This document shows, piece by piece, positions 32,296-41,126 of a DNA stretch of 43,849 nucleotides (its first letter is position 1; each line of letters begins with the position of its first letter). Below the pieces are notes generated by a model. It saw nothing but the letters and a program-made list of their open reading frames with translations. It was not told where the DNA came from and did no database searches. A program made the position numbers and the translations under genes. This DNA comes from JAEELC01 sp963621965 (GTDB lineage: Bacteria > Bacillota_I > Bacilli_A > Acholeplasmatales > Anaeroplasmataceae): contig CAVFGN010000005.1 in the NCBI GenBank assembly GCA_963621965.1, forward strand, positions 27,697 through 71,545. Reading direction: 5' to 3'.

Positions 32296-33262
32296 CTCCC
32301 CCCATAATAGCTATAGAGATATTAGGGTAACTACTTTTCTTACGTAAATTTTCCAGATAAATGATAACACCGATATACATTCCACTATTAACATCCTTAA
32401 TGAACTCACAACTATAACCTGAGAAATATTTACCTTCCTCAATATCACTGGTAATATTTATATTAGGAATAGTTTTGAATTTCTTCTTGAAACTAATGTT
32501 AATTTTTGAAGCCATACTAGTGTCACAGAGTTCTACATATCCATTATAGTTATCTTTCTTATATTCGTATTGAATTTCAAACCATAATTCTTTCGTGTTT
32601 TTTTGAAGAACTTCATTAAAAATGTCAATAATAACTTGCTCATCTAATTGTGTAATACTATAGTCTTCCCCATTTTTATAGGTAATTCTATCATTGATTT
32701 CTAGGGGATTGTCATTATATAAATCAATTTTGAATTGTGTAATATCTTGTGGGAGTGTAATTATAATTTGTTTTTTCTTTCTATGGAATTTTATTGTATC
32801 AGCTGTAATACGATTAGGTACATCTTTAGATACAATTGTAGTGAAGAAATGTTGTATTTTCCCTACAATATTAGTTTTAGGAAGAGTATTTAATCCAAGT
32901 ATATCTACATTTCCAGATAATTTTGATTCCATTAATGTAGTGCTCTCGTTATAAGCTAGCTCTGTATCAATAATTAGTTTTTTGCTAACAACTCCCCCAA
33001 CATTTTCGTCATTAATAACTGTTGTCGGTATGTCAATATCATTAGCTTTTAATAAATCCTCTAGTTCTTTAATTCTTTCATTTTTTACAGATAATAATTT
33101 CCAAAAATTAGGACTTACTTGTTCTAAATCAAGAATTAAAGTGCTTTTTCCGCATTCTTCTTTCTGTTTAAAACCGGTTAAATAAACAGAATAAGATGGG
33201 TCTTTAAATCTTGATATAATACTATTTAATAATTTTTCATCTATCAAAATTTTCTCCCTCAT
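32282..33262 (-). CDS. tail-fibre/lectin-like protein, 326 aa
   Basis: The C-terminal 75 residues (I-N-I-S-F-K-K-K-F-K-T-I-P-N-I, G-Y-S-C-E-F, I-A-I-M-G-G) have the pattern of H-type lectin/receptor-binding domains found at ends of phage tail proteins. A beta-rich middle and a short coiled segment (R-I-K-E-L-E-D-L-L) precede it. First gene of the minus operon, with a leaderless-type promoter and no SD. Assignment is tentative. Confidence 0.5.
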   Translation of the reverse strand: MREKILIDEKLLNSIISRFKDPSYSVYLTGFKQKEECGKSTLILDLEQVSPNFWKLLSVKNERIKELEDLLKANDIDIPTTVINDENVGGVVSKKLIIDTELAYNESTTLMESKLSGNVDILGLNTLPKTNIVGKIQHFFTTIVSKDVPNRITADTIKFHRKKKQIIITLPQDITQFKIDLYNDNPLEINDRITYKNGEDYSITQLDEQVIIDIFNEVLQKNTKELWFEIQYEYKKDNYNGYVELCDTSMASKINISFKKKFKTIPNINITSDIEEGKYFSGYSCEFIKDVNSGMYIGVIIYLENLRKKSSYPNISIAIMGGDAVD

Positions 33263-33285
33263 TGTATTAAATGCATTTAAATATT

Positions 33286-33295
33286 TAAAGTTATA
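33286..33295 (-). promoter_or_regulatory. leaderless promoter of tail-like operon
   Basis: Minus strand ACTTTAAATATT centred about 28 bases before the ATG at 33262, so the transcript would start at the ATG. Confidence 0.5.
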
Positions 33296-33356
33296 TTCAG
33301 GATTATAAAAGAATGTTCTTTCATTTTTTTTATTATTTTATATTATTTTAAAAAAG

Positions 33357-33454
33357 TTATATAAACTTTTATAATTCATAAATATAAAATGAGTAATATC
33401 TAACCACCTCTTACACTTTAAGTGTTAAACAATACATGATATTACTCTTTTTTT
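33357..33454 (+). promoter_or_regulatory. promoter and attenuator-like leader
   Basis: TATA GTTATATAAAC (33356-33366), then GAGTAATATC (33391-33400) pairs perfectly with GATATTACTC (33438-33447) followed by T7. Inside the loop is an ACACTT/AAGTGT hairpin and CCACCTC, which resembles anti-SD sequence. The SD and ATG of the holin-like gene follow 23 bases later. It may terminate most transcripts before the lysis-type genes. Confidence 0.5.
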
Positions 33455-33482
33455 ATATAAAAAAGAACAGGAGACACAAAAC

Positions 33483-33734
33483 ATGGAAATTTCCTATGAT
33501 ACAAAAGCACAATTAACTACCTATTTAAGTTTAATTCTTGTTCCTGTACTAGCTGGAGTTGGATTCGCAGAAACCACCGCAAACGCTATCGTTGGGCTTC
33601 TCGTTTTATTAATTGTGGCAACTTTACAAGTTCTTAATGAAAGATGGACTAGCCAAACTCTTACCAAAGAGAACCCTCAAATGACCGAAACTATCATTGA
33701 CGAGTCTGATTTAGATGGAGAAGAAGCTAGATAA
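33483..33734 (+). CDS. holin-like membrane protein, 83 aa
   Basis: Two hydrophobic helices (about residues 12-28 and 35-52) joined by a short A-E-T-T-A-N turn, then a charged tail: class II holin-like topology. SD CAGGAGA. Followed by an XhlA-like protein in overlap, a common phage lysis arrangement. No pseudomurein endopeptidase is in the window. Confidence 0.5.
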   Translation: MEISYDTKAQLTTYLSLILVPVLAGVGFAETTANAIVGLLVLLIVATLQVLNERWTSQTLTKENPQMTETIIDESDLDGEEAR

Positions 33735-33990
33735 AATAGACACAATTGACAAAGAATTATTAACACTACAGAAAGATTACGCTCACATGGTAGAAGCAAT
33801 AAACAGGAATACAGAAACTATAGAAGAGTTAAATCGCTTTATGAATAAGTTATGCACTAAGTTTGAAAAAGAAACTGTAGTGGTTGATAATTTAGAACGT
33901 GAATTACGTCGTTATCAACAAATTATTTATGGTGTAGTTATAGCAATTATAGTTTTCTTTTTAGAGCAATTAATTATGCTTATTCATTGA
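33715..33990 (+). CDS. XhlA-like coiled-coil membrane protein, 91 aa
   Basis: Long coiled coil (residues 2-65) then one C-terminal transmembrane helix (about 70-88), as in XhlA/haemolysin-type phage proteins that sit with holins. Starts inside the holin-like gene, so translation is coupled. Confidence 0.55.
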   Translation: MEKKLDKIDTIDKELLTLQKDYAHMVEAINRNTETIEELNRFMNKLCTKFEKETVVVDNLERELRRYQQIIYGVVIAIIVFFLEQLIMLIH

Positions 33991-34037
33991 GTATTTTTTT
34001 TATTTTAACTCGATTACTATATTTATAGTTCATAAAG

Positions 34038-34047
34038 TTTAAATATA
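34038..34047 (+). promoter_or_regulatory. leaderless promoter of 34069 gene
   Basis: AAG-TTTAAATATA about 26 bases before the ATG; the ATG has no SD. A CTATATTTATAG palindrome lies just upstream (34017-34028). Confidence 0.5.
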
Positions 34048-34068
34048 ATAGACACATACATATAAAGT

Positions 34069-34269
34069 ATGGAAAAAATAAACGAAGATGTTCTAAAACA
34101 AATGAAAATAATACAAAAAAAGATATCACCATTTGTAGAAGAACAACTCGAAAAAAATGAAATATCCCAAATAACAACACTTTTCTACTTCGCAGGAATA
34201 GTAAAGGAATTGTTAAAAGAAGAGGACAAAGACATAAAAGAACTAATTTTAAGATATATGCTAGATTAG
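34069..34269 (+). CDS. hypothetical helical protein, 66 aa
   Basis: Basic start, acidic end, fully helical (M-K-I-I-Q-K-K-I and V-K-E-L-L-K-E-E-D-K). TAG stop. No family seen. Leads the genes up to 35557. Confidence 0.55.
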   Translation: MEKINEDVLKQMKIIQKKISPFVEEQLEKNEISQITTLFYFAGIVKELLKEEDKDIKELILRYMLD

Positions 34270-34280
34270 AGGAATATTAC

Positions 34281-34907
34281 ATGAGGTATGATGATTTAAC
34301 AAGAAAACAAAAACAATTAATAGCATCAGAATACCCATATAAATCCGACACACAACTATGGAATACTTCTAAAAATGGGAAAAAATTTTTCACCTCAAGA
34401 GATGAAATTCTAGATTTTAAAGAACAAGCAGCTCAAGACGATGTATCACTAACAAACAGAAGAGACTTCGTCACAGGTAAAGAGCAAGAAAAACAAAGAG
34501 CTCCAACCATAAGCATAGTAGATACAATACTTGGAGATATGGGAGAAGAACCATACAGAGCAGCTTTAGAATTAGCGAAAAATGAATTTGACCCATTATT
34601 TATAGTAAAAGATTTATTTGCAATCCAAGCAACTAGATTAAGAAAAGGTATTGAATATGAAAATGAAGTAGGACTCGGGGTAAATGCAGAAACTGAAGCA
34701 TGTATGAGTAACCTCGTAAACATAGTTAAAGTAGGAAATGACATTGTAAATGCTAAAAAATTAGATATTAAAGTCGAAGGTTCATTATCCAACATGATAT
34801 TAGATATGAATTTAGATGATATTAACATGGATGATTTCGATGATGATTTTATAGATGCAAGTGTCATAGACGCAGAAGATATGGAGTTTGATGAAGATGA
34901 TGGATGA
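34281..34907 (+). CDS. hypothetical protein, possibly small-terminase-like, 208 aa
   Basis: Helical middle (D-P-L-F-I-V-K-D-L-F-A-I-Q-A-T-R-L-R-K-G-I-E-Y-E and S-N-L-V-N-I-V-K-V-G) and a strongly acidic C-terminus. The architecture is like small terminase subunits, but no motif proves it and no large terminase follows in the window. No clear SD before ATG. Confidence 0.45.
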   Translation: MRYDDLTRKQKQLIASEYPYKSDTQLWNTSKNGKKFFTSRDEILDFKEQAAQDDVSLTNRRDFVTGKEQEKQRAPTISIVDTILGDMGEEPYRAALELAKNEFDPLFIVKDLFAIQATRLRKGIEYENEVGLGVNAETEACMSNLVNIVKVGNDIVNAKKLDIKVEGSLSNMILDMNLDDINMDDFDDDFIDASVIDAEDMEFDEDDG

Positions 34908-35157
34908 AAATGACATATACGAGGGGGAATTTTTAGACCCAAATCGTAACTATGAGATTCTCTTAGATGAATTAAAAAAGAGAATTAAAACATTACAATT
35001 AGATATGTTAAATATAAGTGACCCAGAAGTATTAGGGTTCGCTCAAAAAACCTATACACATCTCAAAATAGAGTACTTTAAATTAATGAGAGATGATTTA
35101 CAATTACAAAGATTATTCGCAGATGAAAATGAGGAGGAAGAAAATGGTATTTTATAA
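34900..35157 (+). CDS. hypothetical acidic protein, 85 aa
   Basis: Overlaps the end of the preceding gene; ATG 34900 chosen over 34888 and 34897. Helical with L-L-D-E-L-K-K-R-I-K-T-L-Q and an acidic end that carries the next gene's SD. Unknown. Confidence 0.55.
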   Translation: MDENDIYEGEFLDPNRNYEILLDELKKRIKTLQLDMLNISDPEVLGFAQKTYTHLKIEYFKLMRDDLQLQRLFADENEEEENGIL

Positions 35158-35557
35158 ACATTTAGTAACAGAAGAAGAATTTCAGGAATTAGTAGAAGAA
35201 CAAAGTCAAGATGATGATTTTGTATATGAAGAATTAGGTGGTTTTAATCATAAGGAATTTAATTTTGCATTATTAAATCTTGGAAGTTTGCTTAAAATAA
35301 TATCAATTTATTTTGAATTAAAACAAGATAACATAGAAAGCTATTTAAAATTAGAAAAAGCAGCAACTCGAGACAACAAAATGGAAAAAATCGTAAAAGA
35401 ATTAAATACTAAAATTAATTTAAGATATGAATTCCCAGAAGACTTAGAAATAATAAAAGGATTATACACTTATGAAAATGAGGGATATTTATTAATAGAT
35501 AAATATAAATTTTTAATAAACGCTATGTCATGTGATGATAGCGACATGCTTATATAG
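35144..35557 (+). CDS. hypothetical protein, 137 aa
   Basis: Start ATG 35144 behind GAGGAGG; a longer frame from 35093 is a shadow. Helical, acidic, with F-N-F-A-L-L-N-L-G-S-L-L-K-I-I. The stop region doubles as the TATA box for the polymerase genes. Confidence 0.6.
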   Translation: MVFYKHLVTEEEFQELVEEQSQDDDFVYEELGGFNHKEFNFALLNLGSLLKIISIYFELKQDNIESYLKLEKAATRDNKMEKIVKELNTKINLRYEFPEDLEIIKGLYTYENEGYLLIDKYKFLINAMSCDDSDMLI

Positions 35558-35558
35558 T
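35548..35558 (+). promoter_or_regulatory. promoter of polymerase genes
   Basis: GCTTATATAGT overlapping the previous stop; expected start near 35580, just before GAGGTGG SD. Confidence 0.55.
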
Positions 35559-35598
35559 ATTAACATTATAATGTATAAATATAGAGGTGGAACATATA

Positions 35599-36501
35599 AT
35601 GAATAATTTTAAAAACCTACATTTACACACTGAATACTCACTAAATGATTCAGTAATCAAAATCCCAGAATTAATAAAAATACTAAAAAAGTATAACCAA
35701 GACGCATGTGCCATAACAGACCACGCATCATGCGCAGGTTGGATAGAATTCGACACAGAATGTAGAAACAATAATATAAAACCAATTTTTGGAAATGAAT
35801 TCTATTGTCAACCAAATTATGAGGAAAAAACAAAAGAAAGAGACCACCTAATCTTATTAGCGAAAACAGACCAAGGAGTCAAAAGAATCAGAGAACTACA
35901 AAGAATAGCAGTAGAAAATTTCTACTATAAACCAATGTTATCATATGAAACATTACTTGAAAACACAGAAGGATTATACTGTACATCCGCATGCTCATTA
36001 GGAACAGTAGCTAAACTAATTTTACAGGATAAATACGAAGAAGCACTAAACTTCGCATCAAAGTTTTATGAAGCATTCAATAAAGATTTTAGTCTTGAAT
36101 TACAAATGCATCCAGACTATAAAGAACAATATACCATAAATGAAGGAATAGTAACTCTTCATGATGAAACAGGCATTCCCTTAACTATCAGCACAGATGC
36201 ACATTTTCTTGATGAAGAAAACAAAGACCTACGAAGAGTTGTGCAAGCCGCAGCTTGGCACAAATTATATAATGATTTAGAAGATTCATTATCATCTAAT
36301 TGTGTAGGTAATAATGATATAGTCATGCAAAATGCTATTGCATCAGAGTTTGAAGACACAAACCTTATAAATAAGGCAATGAGTCAAACAAGCAAAATTG
36401 CTGAAATCTGTAATGGTAAATTACCAGAACCAGAAAGAGCAATACCTGTATTCGACAAATACTCACAATATGAAGAATTATTAGCCCAACAATTATGGTA
36501 G
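35599..36501 (+). CDS. DNA polymerase III alpha subunit, PHP-domain part, 300 aa
   Basis: N-terminal part of a bacterial-type family C polymerase. PHP metal-site residues are intact: HLHTEYS, AITDHAS, GNEFY, RDHLILLA, TSACSLG and ISTDAHF, so it may act as the proofreading nuclease. It ends at a TAG; after two more codons in the same frame comes the ATG of the second part, where a single-chain enzyme would continue. ATG 35599 chosen behind GAGGTGG; GTG 35587 is part of that SD region. Confidence 0.85.
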   Translation: MNNFKNLHLHTEYSLNDSVIKIPELIKILKKYNQDACAITDHASCAGWIEFDTECRNNNIKPIFGNEFYCQPNYEEKTKERDHLILLAKTDQGVKRIRELQRIAVENFYYKPMLSYETLLENTEGLYCTSACSLGTVAKLILQDKYEEALNFASKFYEAFNKDFSLELQMHPDYKEQYTINEGIVTLHDETGIPLTISTDAHFLDEENKDLRRVVQAAAWHKLYNDLEDSLSSNCVGNNDIVMQNAIASEFEDTNLINKAMSQTSKIAEICNGKLPEPERAIPVFDKYSQYEELLAQQLW

Positions 36502-36507
36502 ATAAAA

Positions 36508-38931
36508 ATGGATAATAAAATATATTTAAGACAAAAATGCGAAGAAGGATTAATTCGCAGAAACATTAACGATGAACCTCACAAACAAAGATTAGACGAA
36601 GAATTAAGTGTGATACTTGACGCTAATCTTGAAGACTTTTTTTTAAATACAAGTTACATATGTTGCTTATTGAGAGCAAATGACATTATACTTGGGAGTG
36701 GAAGAGGAAGTGCAGGGGGAAGTTTAGTAGCTTATGCTTTAAATATAACACAAATTGACCCATTAGAATTTAATTTAAGCTTCTCAAGATTTTTAAATCC
36801 TGAAAGAGCAAAAACCAGCATGCCTGATATAGATACAGATATACAAGGGTCAAAAAGAGAACAAGCAATAGAAATAATAAAAGAAAACTTTGGCGAAAAT
36901 AGAGTATACCAAGTACCCAATCTAATGAAATATACCCCAAAAACTGCATTAAAAGCAATACAAAGAATTTACAATATGGACTTCCAATATGTTAACAAAT
37001 TAACGAAAATTATTGGAGATGAAGAAGATATAGAAACTATTCTTCAAATTCCCGATATACAAGATTTATTTAAACAATATCCAGGAATAGAAGACTCTTG
37101 GAAACAATTAATAGGAACACTCTACACTTATGGTAAACATGCGGGAGCAGTATTAACATTACCATATGATGTAGAGAATATAGCTTCTACTATAAAACAG
37201 AAAAGCACTACACTCATATGTTATGATAAAGTTATCTGTGAAGATGTTTTAGGTTTGCTTAAAAATGATTTACTGGGGTTAAACACACTTGATATTATTT
37301 CAGATTGTCTTGATTTAATAGGAAGTGATAGTTCTATATTCCAAAACGCAGATTTAAATGACCCAAAAGTATACCAAGCACTAAATAAAAGTGCATTAGG
37401 AATATTCCAATTAGAAGGAAGCGCAGGGGAAGAACTAGTAAAAAATATGCACCCACAAGACTTCAGCGAATTATCAGCAGCATTAGCATTAATCAGACCA
37501 GGAGCAATAGATTGTGGAGATACTCATAGATACGTAGAAAGAAAATTCAAAAGACAAGAAGTAAAATATGACCACCCATTACTGGAACCTATACTAGGAA
37601 GAACACAAGGTTGTATATTATATCAAGAACAATTAATGCAAATAACAAAAACATTAGCGGGATTCACAGACGCAGAAGCAGATAAAATTAGAAAAGCAAT
37701 AGGAAAAAAGAAATTTGAAATCCTTGATGAATACAAAACGAAATTCATAAAAGGATGTAAACAAAACAATATTGATGAAGATGTCATTAACATAGTCTGG
37801 GATAAAATATATGCAGCTGGAAATTATTCTTTCAATGAATCACACTCAGTAGGATATGCTTTAATATCATATAAAACAGCATATTTGAAAGCATATTACC
37901 CAATAGAATTCTATGTAGCAATGCTCAACAACACGAGCAGTGAAGAAAAAAGAGTAAAAATCTATAATGAAATTAAAACATTAGAAGGAGAATTACATAA
38001 TCCCGACATTAACATTAGTAAAGAAACCTGCACTAATGATAATGGGGAAATATACTTATCATTCTCATTAATAAAGGGTGTAGGTCCTAAAGCAATAGAA
38101 GAGGTAGTAGCTAATCAACCATATGAATCATTTACTGATTTCCTGACAAATAAATCTACTAAAATAAACAAATCAATTATTAAAGCATTAATAGAAGCAG
38201 GAGCATTTGACTGCTTCAATAAAAAAAGAGACGAACTGTATTCCTTAATAGATGAGAAAGAACATCAATGGACAGAAAAAGAAACATTATTCAGAGAATT
38301 CCAAAGAATAAAAATAAATCCAACAAACAATGTACTTAACCTATATAAACTGGAAGAACTTGGAATTAACAAACCAATATCAACAATAAAAGAAATACAA
38401 GAATCAAACACAGAATATTCAGATAAATTCATAAAAGTTATAGTTACAGAATATACTAACAAAAGAGATTATACATTCGTAGCTGTAACCGATGGGGTAG
38501 ATACACAATCAATATATGTTAAGCAAAATATAGTAAGAAGATATATAGAGGACCTCAGTGAAGTAGGGACACCATTGATAATGCATATACAAGGAAAAGG
38601 AGAAAAACAAACATTAATTTCATTAATCAATTTACAAGACCCTACGAAAAGAAGACATGAATTCTGGTACTATACAGATTTTTATAAACCAAAACTTAAA
38701 AAATTACAAGAAAAAAATAAAGAAATAAATGTAGGAGTTGTACATACAGTCAGTCATTTTACTTCAAAAAAAGGGAATGAATGCTGTTATTATACAATTT
38801 ATGTAGACGAAGATACAATATTAAAAGACAGAATAACATGCCAACAAGGGACACTTATGTTCGAAGGAATGTTTGTATTCTTCTATATGGGACAAAATGA
38901 AATATTCCCAAATATACAAGAGTTGATATAA
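36508..38931 (+). CDS. dnaE: DNA polymerase III alpha subunit, catalytic part, 807 aa
   Basis: Palm with GSGRGSAGGSLVAYAL and catalytic SMPDIDTDI (D107, D109), and the third Asp in K-N-D-L-L-G-L-N-T-L-D-I-I. Fingers include A-L-I-R-P-G-A and I-L-Y-Q-E-Q-L-M. Tandem HhH near 510, then OB-like domains and a divergent end. Full catalytic core of DnaE-type polymerase, not an archaeal PolB or PolD. Start lacks a clear SD (GGTAGAT is the nearest match). Same frame as the PHP part. Confidence 0.9.
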   Translation: MDNKIYLRQKCEEGLIRRNINDEPHKQRLDEELSVILDANLEDFFLNTSYICCLLRANDIILGSGRGSAGGSLVAYALNITQIDPLEFNLSFSRFLNPERAKTSMPDIDTDIQGSKREQAIEIIKENFGENRVYQVPNLMKYTPKTALKAIQRIYNMDFQYVNKLTKIIGDEEDIETILQIPDIQDLFKQYPGIEDSWKQLIGTLYTYGKHAGAVLTLPYDVENIASTIKQKSTTLICYDKVICEDVLGLLKNDLLGLNTLDIISDCLDLIGSDSSIFQNADLNDPKVYQALNKSALGIFQLEGSAGEELVKNMHPQDFSELSAALALIRPGAIDCGDTHRYVERKFKRQEVKYDHPLLEPILGRTQGCILYQEQLMQITKTLAGFTDAEADKIRKAIGKKKFEILDEYKTKFIKGCKQNNIDEDVINIVWDKIYAAGNYSFNESHSVGYALISYKTAYLKAYYPIEFYVAMLNNTSSEEKRVKIYNEIKTLEGELHNPDINISKETCTNDNGEIYLSFSLIKGVGPKAIEEVVANQPYESFTDFLTNKSTKINKSIIKALIEAGAFDCFNKKRDELYSLIDEKEHQWTEKETLFREFQRIKINPTNNVLNLYKLEELGINKPISTIKEIQESNTEYSDKFIKVIVTEYTNKRDYTFVAVTDGVDTQSIYVKQNIVRRYIEDLSEVGTPLIMHIQGKGEKQTLISLINLQDPTKRRHEFWYYTDFYKPKLKKLQEKNKEINVGVVHTVSHFTSKKGNECCYYTIYVDEDTILKDRITCQQGTLMFEGMFVFFYMGQNEIFPNIQELI

Positions 38932-39365
38932 TGAATATACATGAAAAATTAGAAAAAACAGGTACACGTGCAACAATATCATTTTTCAAAGAATATTATA
39001 TGCATGAATTCCCAGAACTTTCACAAGAATTCAAAAACGAATCTATAGAATATATAATATATAATAATCCAAAAATATTCTCCAAACAAACTGTGATAGA
39101 TTTTGACGGTTGTGTACAATGCGGATTATGTTGTAGAGAATTACACTGCGAATATCATGATGATAAAACGAATTTATGCACTAGGCATGATAATCAAATT
39201 ATGGATTTATGCAGGTCATACCCATGGGGGTCAGAAGAATATGGAATATATCCAGTTCGATTAGATTGCAAATATGCAATAAATTTATTTAAAAATTATT
39301 TTGACAAATATTTTACTAAAGCTATTGAAATGCAGGAGGAAAAAAGATGCATAAAACAATATTAA
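38931..39365 (+). CDS. YkgJ-type CxxCxxCC protein, 144 aa
   Basis: Central D-G-C-V-Q-C-G-L-C-C-R then L-C-T-R-H and L-C-R-S-Y-P-W-G: the Cys pattern of the YkgJ/UPF0153 family, predicted to hold Zn or Fe-S. Function unknown. ATG overlaps the polymerase stop. Sits between polymerase and ERCC4 nuclease, suggesting a replication or redox link. Confidence 0.75.
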   Translation: MNIHEKLEKTGTRATISFFKEYYMHEFPELSQEFKNESIEYIIYNNPKIFSKQTVIDFDGCVQCGLCCRELHCEYHDDKTNLCTRHDNQIMDLCRSYPWGSEEYGIYPVRLDCKYAINLFKNYFDKYFTKAIEMQEEKRCIKQY

Positions 39366-40027
39366 GTGCCTATATTGATAGTAGAGAACAAAATATGGTT
39401 AAAAAAACTCAAGCTTTTTTTAAAGAAAAAGGGATAGAAACTAAAGTTACAACACTCAAAGATGGGGATGTATCTTTAATGTTAACTAATAAAAAATTTT
39501 TAACTATAGAAAGGAAAACTATAGGAGATTTCGCAAGTTCATATATTAAAGGGCACTTACAAGACCAAGCAATAAGAATGAATGAGAATTGCGAATATTA
39601 TGCCACTATTGTATATGGAGATGTGAATTCTTTAAAAAGAATACGTTCATTAAAGAGAGTAAATCAAACTGCAATAGATAAAATGACAGCTAACATAGAA
39701 ATGTTATATAAATGTCCGGTGTTTTTTGTTAAAAATGAGATACAGTATTTGATGAAAATAATGGATTTAGCGGAAATGGTTAAAAAAGCTAATACATCTA
39801 CAATAGCAAAACCAAAAGTTGAAATAGTTAATAGACCCGATGTTAACATATTAAGGTGCAAAAATGGTATCGGAGAAAAAATGGCTTTAACTCTACTTAA
39901 AGAATTCAAAACACCACAAAATGTTTTAAACGCAACACGTGACGAATTAAAACAAGTTAAAGGTGTAGGCGATAGTACTGTAGCAAGTATACAAGAATTA
40001 AAACAAGTATTTGAAGAAGGGGTATAA
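39347..40027 (+). CDS. ERCC4-type (XPF/Mus81) nuclease with HhH, 226 aa
   Basis: Structure-specific nuclease: IDSREQ (10-15), D-G-D-V, ERKTIGDFASS (55-65) and DQAI form the ERCC4 catalytic set. C-terminal tandem HhH (C-K-N-G-I-G-E-K-M-A and V-K-G-V-G-D-S-T-V) binds DNA. No helicase domain, so a Mus81/short-XPF form. SD GAGGA; overlaps YkgJ-type gene by 19 bases. Would cut branched replication or recombination intermediates. Confidence 0.9.
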   Translation: MHKTILSAYIDSREQNMVKKTQAFFKEKGIETKVTTLKDGDVSLMLTNKKFLTIERKTIGDFASSYIKGHLQDQAIRMNENCEYYATIVYGDVNSLKRIRSLKRVNQTAIDKMTANIEMLYKCPVFFVKNEIQYLMKIMDLAEMVKKANTSTIAKPKVEIVNRPDVNILRCKNGIGEKMALTLLKEFKTPQNVLNATRDELKQVKGVGDSTVASIQELKQVFEEGV

Positions 40028-40296
40028 TGGGGAATAAACGTCATTTCAAACCTAAAACTATTATCCCTGAACAACGATTACTTGATTTATTAAAAGAAGG
40101 ATATACATTAGATGATATTGGAGAAAAATTTCATAAATCAAGAAGTTATATTTCAGAACTATGTACCATGTATGGTATTAAAGTATCAGAAATAGATGGG
40201 CGAAAAGAAAAAATGAGAGAAAGATATAAAAAAAAGAGAAAACGTTCTTTTCTAGATGTAATGTATGAACAAGTTAATCGAGAAGTAAGACGCTGA
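40027..40296 (+). CDS. helix-turn-helix protein, 89 aa
   Basis: Residues 16-50 form an HTH of resolvase/sigma-like type (R-L-L-D-L-L-K-E-G-Y-T-L-D-D-I-G-E-K-F). Basic tail (R-Y-K-K-K-R-K-R). ATG overlaps the nuclease stop. Likely DNA-binding accessory or regulator. Confidence 0.65.
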   Translation: MGNKRHFKPKTIIPEQRLLDLLKEGYTLDDIGEKFHKSRSYISELCTMYGIKVSEIDGRKEKMRERYKKKRKRSFLDVMYEQVNREVRR

Positions 40297-40343
40297 CCTA
40301 AAATATGTCATTAAACTATTTTAATACTTAAAAAGTGATATAT

Positions 40344-40703
40344 ATGATAAAAGACCCTTTAAATGAAATTAGTAAAACATTGAATAGTATAGCATCTAAA
40401 GTTGAAACTAAAACCCCAAATCATTATATTATAAAAATTGGAGAAATCCCAGCTCATTACGAAGAAGATATAGAAGAAATTGAAGAGGATACTGAAGTAG
40501 TATATCTTGAAATTAATGGAAGTTACCGTTTTTCAACTGGAACCTCACTCCCAGATGAAATAGTATTTGATAATGATATAGTAAATAAATTAAAGATTTG
40601 GGTTGAAGATATATTTAAAAAAGATGGAGAAATTTATAGAGAAAGAATGGAATTACTTAAACAATTTCAAGATGTTTTAAAAGATATTGAAAAAAGACCA
40701 TAA
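40344..40703 (+). CDS. hypothetical acidic protein, 119 aa
   Basis: ATG 40344 behind AGTGAT; GTG 40335 is in the SD. A beta-rich centre (E-V-V-Y-L-E-I-N-G-S-Y-R-F-S-T-G) between helices. Unknown family. Confidence 0.6.
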   Translation: MIKDPLNEISKTLNSIASKVETKTPNHYIIKIGEIPAHYEEDIEEIEEDTEVVYLEINGSYRFSTGTSLPDEIVFDNDIVNKLKIWVEDIFKKDGEIYRERMELLKQFQDVLKDIEKRP

Positions 40704-40715
40704 AAGGAGGGTAAA

Positions 40716-41126
40716 ATGCCAGAAATAATGCACTTAAAATATATAAATAAATTAAGAGATGAATTTCAACAAATATATTTTTCTGTTGATGGAAATTACA
40801 AAACAGCCGAATATGAGAGAATAGACCCGATAGAAAGACACTTACAGGGAAAAACAAGAACTCACGTATTTGCATTAGAGGCGGGAGAATATTACCAAGC
40901 TTTTCCAGAGGAAGAATTTCCTACCGAAGATGTATATTTCTATCTTCCAAATCATGAATTTTATAAAGCAGGATTGGTAACATACTTTGATGAAGGAGAA
41001 TTATATTTACATAATATTAGTTCTAATGTTATTTATTTAGATAAAGGAGTAATGCTTGGACAAGTAGATGTAATAGAGACTGAAGATGAATTCAATGACA
41101 GGTATGAGGAATTATATGATGGATGA
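40716..41126 (+). CDS. hypothetical protein, weakly dUTPase-fold-like, 136 aa
   Basis: SD AAAGGAGGG. Residues 45-115 show V-F-A-L-E-A-G, G-E-L-Y-L-H-N-I-S-S-N and K-G-V-M-L-G-Q, reminiscent of the beta-barrel of dUTPase-like proteins, without their catalytic Asp motif. It may be a non-catalytic relative. Overlaps the next gene by 11 bases. Confidence 0.5.
   Translation: MPEIMHLKYINKLRDEFQQIYFSVDGNYKTAEYERIDPIERHLQGKTRTHVFALEAGEYYQAFPEEEFPTEDVYFYLPNHEFYKAGLVTYFDEGELYLHNISSNVIYLDKGVMLGQVDVIETEDEFNDRYEELYDG

Noticed and set aside
36499..36501. Pyrrolysine at the polymerase TAG
   Set aside because: TAG ends other genes in the window and Methanobacteriales are not known to use pyrrolysine; kept only as an alternative.
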